The position numbers and the translations under genes were made by a program. From Methanimicrococcus sp. (lineage in GTDB: Archaea; Halobacteriota; Methanosarcinia; Methanosarcinales; Methanosarcinaceae), in contig WRNK01000050.1 in the NCBI GenBank assembly GCA_009776675.1, positions 1 to 8,009 of the forward strand: 8,009 nt of DNA. The letters run 5' to 3'. The notes under the pieces are model-generated. The model was not told the origin of the DNA, searched no databases, and was given only the letters and a program-made list of their open reading frames with translations. Position 1 is the first letter of the stretch. Each line of letters begins with the position of its first letter. Below are positions 5,234-8,009 of the stretch, one piece after another.

Positions 5234-5776
5234 ATGAAAAAGAATTGCGAAAAAGAAGCCGCCGTTCAAATGGCAAAAGAAATTTTGACTGCTGCGCGGA
5301 CAGCTCCGAAAGCCAAAGGAATTGACAATATTGTCACGTATCTGCTCGAAAATGATGAAAAGGAAACATTGGCAAACGCCATGGACAAAGCGGCTGATAA
5401 GTTGGGCGCTTTTCTCTCCCGTGACGCAAACAATGTTCGAAACTCCGATGTTCTTATTTTGATCGGCTTAAAAGATGCCGGCACCAGCGGACTCAATTGT
5501 GGCGCCTGTGGATTTGAGACATGCATTGATTTAAAAAATGCTGCCAAACCAAAGAAAACGCCATTCAAAGGACCTTTCTGTTCCATAAAAGTCATCGATT
5601 TGGGCATTGCCGTCGGCTCAGCCGCCGCAAAAGCCAAAGACTTGTGTTTGGACAACCGCGTCTTTTACTCTGCCGGCGCAGTCGCTTGCAGCATAAAAAT
5701 GATTGACGCCGATTATGCTTTTGCCATTCCGCTGAGCATTTCAGGAAAAAGCATTTACTTTGACAGAAAAATGTAA
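5234..5776 (+). CDS. DUF2148 family ferredoxin-domain protein
   Basis: The 180-residue product matches the DUF2148 family. It has the N-terminal AARTAPKAKGIDNI (20-33) and the cluster motif NCGACGFETC (C89, C92, C97) with a fourth cysteine in GPFCSIKVIDLGIAVGSA (C116). The C-terminal family block follows: DNRVFYSAGA, then IPLSISGKSIYFDR. Four cysteines suit one [4Fe-4S] cluster. The family occurs in methanogens and other anaerobes; the exact reaction is unknown to me. An alternative TTG start at 5225 adds three residues, and an ATG at 5270 would remove conserved sequence, so 5234 is preferred. It stands alone, divergent from rio2 and convergent with dnaJ, and is about 66 bp from the dnaJ stop. 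No clear terminator of its own is seen. Confidence 0.88.
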   Translation: MKKNCEKEAAVQMAKEILTAARTAPKAKGIDNIVTYLLENDEKETLANAMDKAADKLGAFLSRDANNVRNSDVLILIGLKDAGTSGLNCGACGFETCIDLKNAAKPKKTPFKGPFCSIKVIDLGIAVGSAAAKAKDLCLDNRVFYSAGAVACSIKMIDADYAFAIPLSISGKSIYFDRKM

Positions 5777-5795
5777 GGCGGCAGAGTCTGTAAAA

Positions 5796-5823
5796 TTAAA
5801 AACAATTAAAAATAATCAAAAAA
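5796..5823 (-). terminator. T-rich terminator region of dnaJ
   Basis: On the - strand, just after the dnaJ stop, several T-runs follow one another (complements of A-runs at 5798-5802, 5808-5812 and 5818-5823). Such clustered oligo-T tracts without a hairpin are a usual archaeal termination signal. Confidence 0.5.
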
Positions 5824-5842
5824 GTAAATAGGAGGCGTTTTA

Positions 5843-6991
5843 TTAATCTTCAAACGCTTCCTTGACTTTTTCAAAAAAACCTTTATCTTTTTTTCCTTTT
5901 TTCTTGCCGGCGGCAGTTGTTGCTGCAAAACCGGAGGAAGCGGCAAACTTTTCAAGCAAGTCTCTTTGTTCTGCCGACAACTTTCGGGGCGTTACTAAAT
6001 TGACGGTCACATATTGGTCGCCGACGTATTTACTGTTCACGCGCGGGAAACCTTTTTCTTTTAAGCGAAAAACACTTCCGGTTTGTGTGCCTTCGGGAAC
6101 GGTCATTGTCACATCACCGCTAAGCGTTTTGACTGTGATGTCGGTTCCAAGGGCTGCCTGAATGAAATTCAAATCCACATGAACATGAACATCATCGCCG
6201 TTACGTGCGAAATAAGAATTTGAATCGACGCGAACAACGACATACAAGTCTCCCGTCGGTGCGCCCGGATCTCCGACATTACCTTCACCCGGATAACGCA
6301 GTCTCATACCGCTGTCAACGCCGGCCGGAACCGTTACAGACAATTTCTTTGACGATCGAACCTTTCCCTTGCCGGAACATTTCGGACAAGGCGTTTCAAT
6401 TATTTTGCCGCTGCCCCGACATGTTGAACAAGTCGATTGAGAAATCATATTTCCAAAAGGTGTTCGAACGGTTTTTGAAGAAGTTCCGCTGCCGCGGCAT
6501 TCCGGACACGATTTGGCAAGCGTTCCCGGTTTAGCGCCGGTTCCGGAACAAGTATCGCACAAAATAACTTTTGGAACATCAATATCAACTGTTTTTCCTT
6601 TGTAAGCCTCTTCAAAAGAGAAGCGAAGATCATATTGAAGATCTGCGCCGCGCTGAGGTCCTCTCGGGCGTCCGCCGCCAAAAAAACTTCCGAAAATGTC
6701 GCCGAAAATATCTCCCAAATCACTGAAATCGGCATTTCGGAAAATATCTTCTTGGGAATAGCGGCTGTTGATGCCGGCATGACCAAACTGGTCATAAGAA
6801 GAACGCTTTTCAGCATCTGAAAGAACAGCATAAGCTTCCGAAATTTCCTTAAATTTTTCTTCGGCGTCGGGAGAGTCGTTTTTATCCGGGTGATATTGCA
6901 TGGCAAGCTTACGATAACTTTTTTTAATTTCATCATCTGTTGCGGTTTTGTTTACACCGAGGATTTCGTAATAATCTCTATTTGTTGTCAT
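5843..6991 (-). CDS. dnaJ: Chaperone protein DnaJ (type I Hsp40)
   Basis: A complete 382-residue type I DnaJ. The J domain (about 5-68) contains HPD (34-36), which activates DnaK ATP hydrolysis. A Gly/Phe-rich linker follows (about 70-113, with [15 protein letters not shown]). The zinc domain has four C-x2-C-x-G-x-G repeats: C145/C148, C162/C165, C188/C191 and C202/C205, binding two zinc ions. The C-terminal substrate-binding domains end in a lysine-rich patch (363-370). The ATG has AGGA (complement of 6997-7000) five bases upstream; an in-frame TTG at 7006 would add only five non-conserved residues. It lies downstream of dnaK on the same strand but has its own TATA box and follows a dnaK terminator. 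This is a bacterial-type gene, as known for other methanosarcinal Hsp70 systems. Confidence 0.97.
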   Translation of the reverse strand: MTTNRDYYEILGVNKTATDDEIKKSYRKLAMQYHPDKNDSPDAEEKFKEISEAYAVLSDAEKRSSYDQFGHAGINSRYSQEDIFRNADFSDLGDIFGDIFGSFFGGGRPRGPQRGADLQYDLRFSFEEAYKGKTVDIDVPKVILCDTCSGTGAKPGTLAKSCPECRGSGTSSKTVRTPFGNMISQSTCSTCRGSGKIIETPCPKCSGKGKVRSSKKLSVTVPAGVDSGMRLRYPGEGNVGDPGAPTGDLYVVVRVDSNSYFARNGDDVHVHVDLNFIQAALGTDITVKTLSGDVTMTVPEGTQTGSVFRLKEKGFPRVNSKYVGDQYVTVNLVTPRKLSAEQRDLLEKFAASSGFAATTAAGKKKGKKDKGFFEKVKEAFED

Positions 6992-7030
6992 AAAAATCCT
7001 AATCAAACATCATCAAACTTGAAAATATGA

Positions 7031-7039
7031 ATTTATACC
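7031..7039 (-). promoter_or_regulatory. TATA box of dnaJ
   Basis: On the - strand this reads GGTATAAAT, about 44 bases before the dnaJ ATG. A start site about 25 bases downstream would leave a leader of roughly 20 bases that includes the AGGA site. A further AT-rich box is at 7068-7080. Confidence 0.5.
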
Positions 7040-7108
7040 AAATGAGTTGAGATAACAAGGCATCCGATAAAAATATATTGACCCGAAAGGCAACTCAAAA
7101 CGAAAAAC

Positions 7109-7130
7109 AAAAAAGCGGGAAAATCCCGCC
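7109..7130 (-). terminator. Hairpin plus T-run terminator of dnaK
   Basis: On the - strand a perfect stem GCGGGA/TCCCGC (7115-7120 with 7124-7129) with a three-base loop is followed at once by six T (complement of 7109-7114). It resembles a bacterial intrinsic terminator and lies about 40 bases past the dnaK stop, separating dnaK from dnaJ. Confidence 0.8.
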
Positions 7131-7171
7131 TTTCATTATTTCTTTTATTTACTTTTGTTTCTTATTTTTAC

Positions 7172-8009
7172 TTACTTTTGCTCTTCAAAATCTGCATCAA
7201 CTGCATCATCGCTGCTGCGTTTTGGTTCGTCAGCGTCGGCGTTTTCTTGTGTTTGCTGAGACTGAGCTTGAGCAGCTTCTGAAGCTTTTCTGTAAAGAGC
7301 TTCTGTTATCGGATAGATGGCAGTTTCGAGGGCTTCGGTTTTTGCTTTGATGACAGCAATATCTGTGCCTTCAAGAGCAGTTTTGAGTTCAGCCATTGCC
7401 TTTTCTGCGGCTTCTTTTTGATCGGCAGTAATGCCAAGATCTTCAGGAGCTTGAGATACGGCTTTTTCGGCAGCGTTTAAGAGGGAATCGGCGCTGTTGC
7501 GAATGTCGATTTCTTCTTTCTTTTTCTTGTCTTCTTCGGCGTGAAGTTCGGCGTCTTTGACCATGCGGTCGATTTCGTCATCCGAGAGTCCGCCCGGTTT
7601 TTGAATCGTAATGGACTGCTTTTTGCCAGTGCCGAGGTCTTTGGCGTCAACGTGAAGAATACCATTTGCATCAATGTCAAACGTCACTTCAATTTGAGGA
7701 ATGCCGCGGGGTGCCGGCGGAATACCGTCTAAAATGAATCTGCCAAGGGTCTTGTTGCCGGAAGCCACAGAGCGCTCTCCTTGAAGGACATGAATCTCAA
7801 CAGAGGTTTGGTTGTTGCCGGCGGTTGAGAAAATTTGGCTCTTCTTTGTCGGAATTGTTGTGTTTCTCTCAATAAGGGGTGTTGAAACACCGCCAAGCGT
7901 TTCAATACCGAGTGTGAGCGGAATGACGTCGAGGAGTAAAATATCCTTGATGTCGCCGGACAGAACACCGGCTTGAATGGCAGCGCCGACAGCAACAGCT
8001 TCATCGGGG
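7172..8009 (-). CDS. dnaK: Chaperone protein DnaK (Hsp70), C-terminal part
   Basis: The frame is open from the window edge to the stop, giving the last 278 residues of a DnaK of usual layout; the N-terminal ATPase domain lies outside. Visible in order: the end of the ATPase domain ([10 protein letters not shown]), the hydrophobic linker DILLLDV, the substrate-binding beta domain with [38 protein letters not shown] and [13 protein letters not shown], then the helical lid, ending in [12 protein letters not shown]. This end closely matches bacterial DnaK, so bacterial origin of the system is likely, as already known for archaeal hsp70. A GTG codon inside the frame (7768) is an ordinary valine, not a start. 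DnaK folds and releases client proteins with DnaJ and GrpE in the cytoplasm. grpE would be expected beyond the right edge. Confidence 0.97.
   Translation of the reverse strand, partial: PDEAVAVGAAIQAGVLSGDIKDILLLDVIPLTLGIETLGGVSTPLIERNTTIPTKKSQIFSTAGNNQTSVEIHVLQGERSVASGNKTLGRFILDGIPPAPRGIPQIEVTFDIDANGILHVDAKDLGTGKKQSITIQKPGGLSDDEIDRMVKDAELHAEEDKKKKEEIDIRNSADSLLNAAEKAVSQAPEDLGITADQKEAAEKAMAELKTALEGTDIAVIKAKTEALETAIYPITEALYRKASEAAQAQSQQTQENADADEPKRSSDDAVDADFEEQK

Noticed and set aside
6445..6936. Second long - strand frame inside dnaJ
   Set aside because: Out-of-frame shadow of dnaJ; the dnaJ frame carries the J domain and all eight zinc cysteines.
7768..7768. GTG as a start of a short DnaK-like protein
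   Set aside because: The frame continues upstream to the window edge with matching DnaK sequence, so this is an internal valine and the gene is cut by the edge, not truncated.
7729..8004. - strand frame at the right edge with its own Met start
   Set aside because: It overlaps the DnaK frame, which is continuous through this region and matches Hsp70 throughout.

Overview
The window looks like chromosomal DNA of an AT-rich methanogenic archaeon, most likely from the Methanosarcinales. A host-associated genus such as Methanimicrococcus is my guess. The support is a RIO2-type ribosome-biogenesis kinase (archaea and eukaryotes only), DUF2148 and DUF2284 Fe-S/metal proteins typical of methanogens, TATA-like promoters instead of -35/-10 boxes, and a bacterial-type dnaK-dnaJ pair of the kind known in Methanosarcina relatives. 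The taxonomic call is inference; no rRNA or methanogenesis gene is present.

Layout. Positions 1-787 hold no convincing gene but much structure: two diverged copies of a ~150-bp repeat, each with a GC-rich hairpin and a terminal T-run (1-155 and 482-630), a hairpin at 253-299, and a ~120-bp imperfect palindrome (362-483) touching the second copy. A TATA-rich promoter region then leads into a two-gene + strand unit. The first gene is a HEPN-domain protein with a long histone-H1-like basic tail (788-1966). It overlaps by ATGA a DUF2284 metal-binding protein (1963-2637). Terminator-like elements lie between this unit and a convergent - strand gene for a QueG-like double [4Fe-4S] protein (2789-3583).

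Positions 3584-4031 are a disordered spacer with small palindromes, a tandem duplication and one doubtful tiny ORF. Next come rio2 (4032-5012, -) and a divergent DUF2148 gene (5234-5776, +), separated by a ten-unit 12/13-bp minisatellite rich in GATC. The right end carries dnaJ (5843-6991, -) and the 3' part of dnaK (7172 to the window edge, -). dnaJ has its own probable TATA box and dnaK its own hairpin/T-run terminator, so they look like adjacent but separately punctuated chaperone genes.

How they work together: DnaK and DnaJ are a chaperone pair, and RIO2 acts in small-subunit ribosome maturation. The HEPN/DUF2284 pair is the least explained part: a putative ribonuclease with a nucleic-acid-binding tail, translationally coupled to a cysteine-rich metal protein, next to repeats of unknown nature. 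It is the best candidate here for an undescribed system, but function is not demonstrated by sequence alone.
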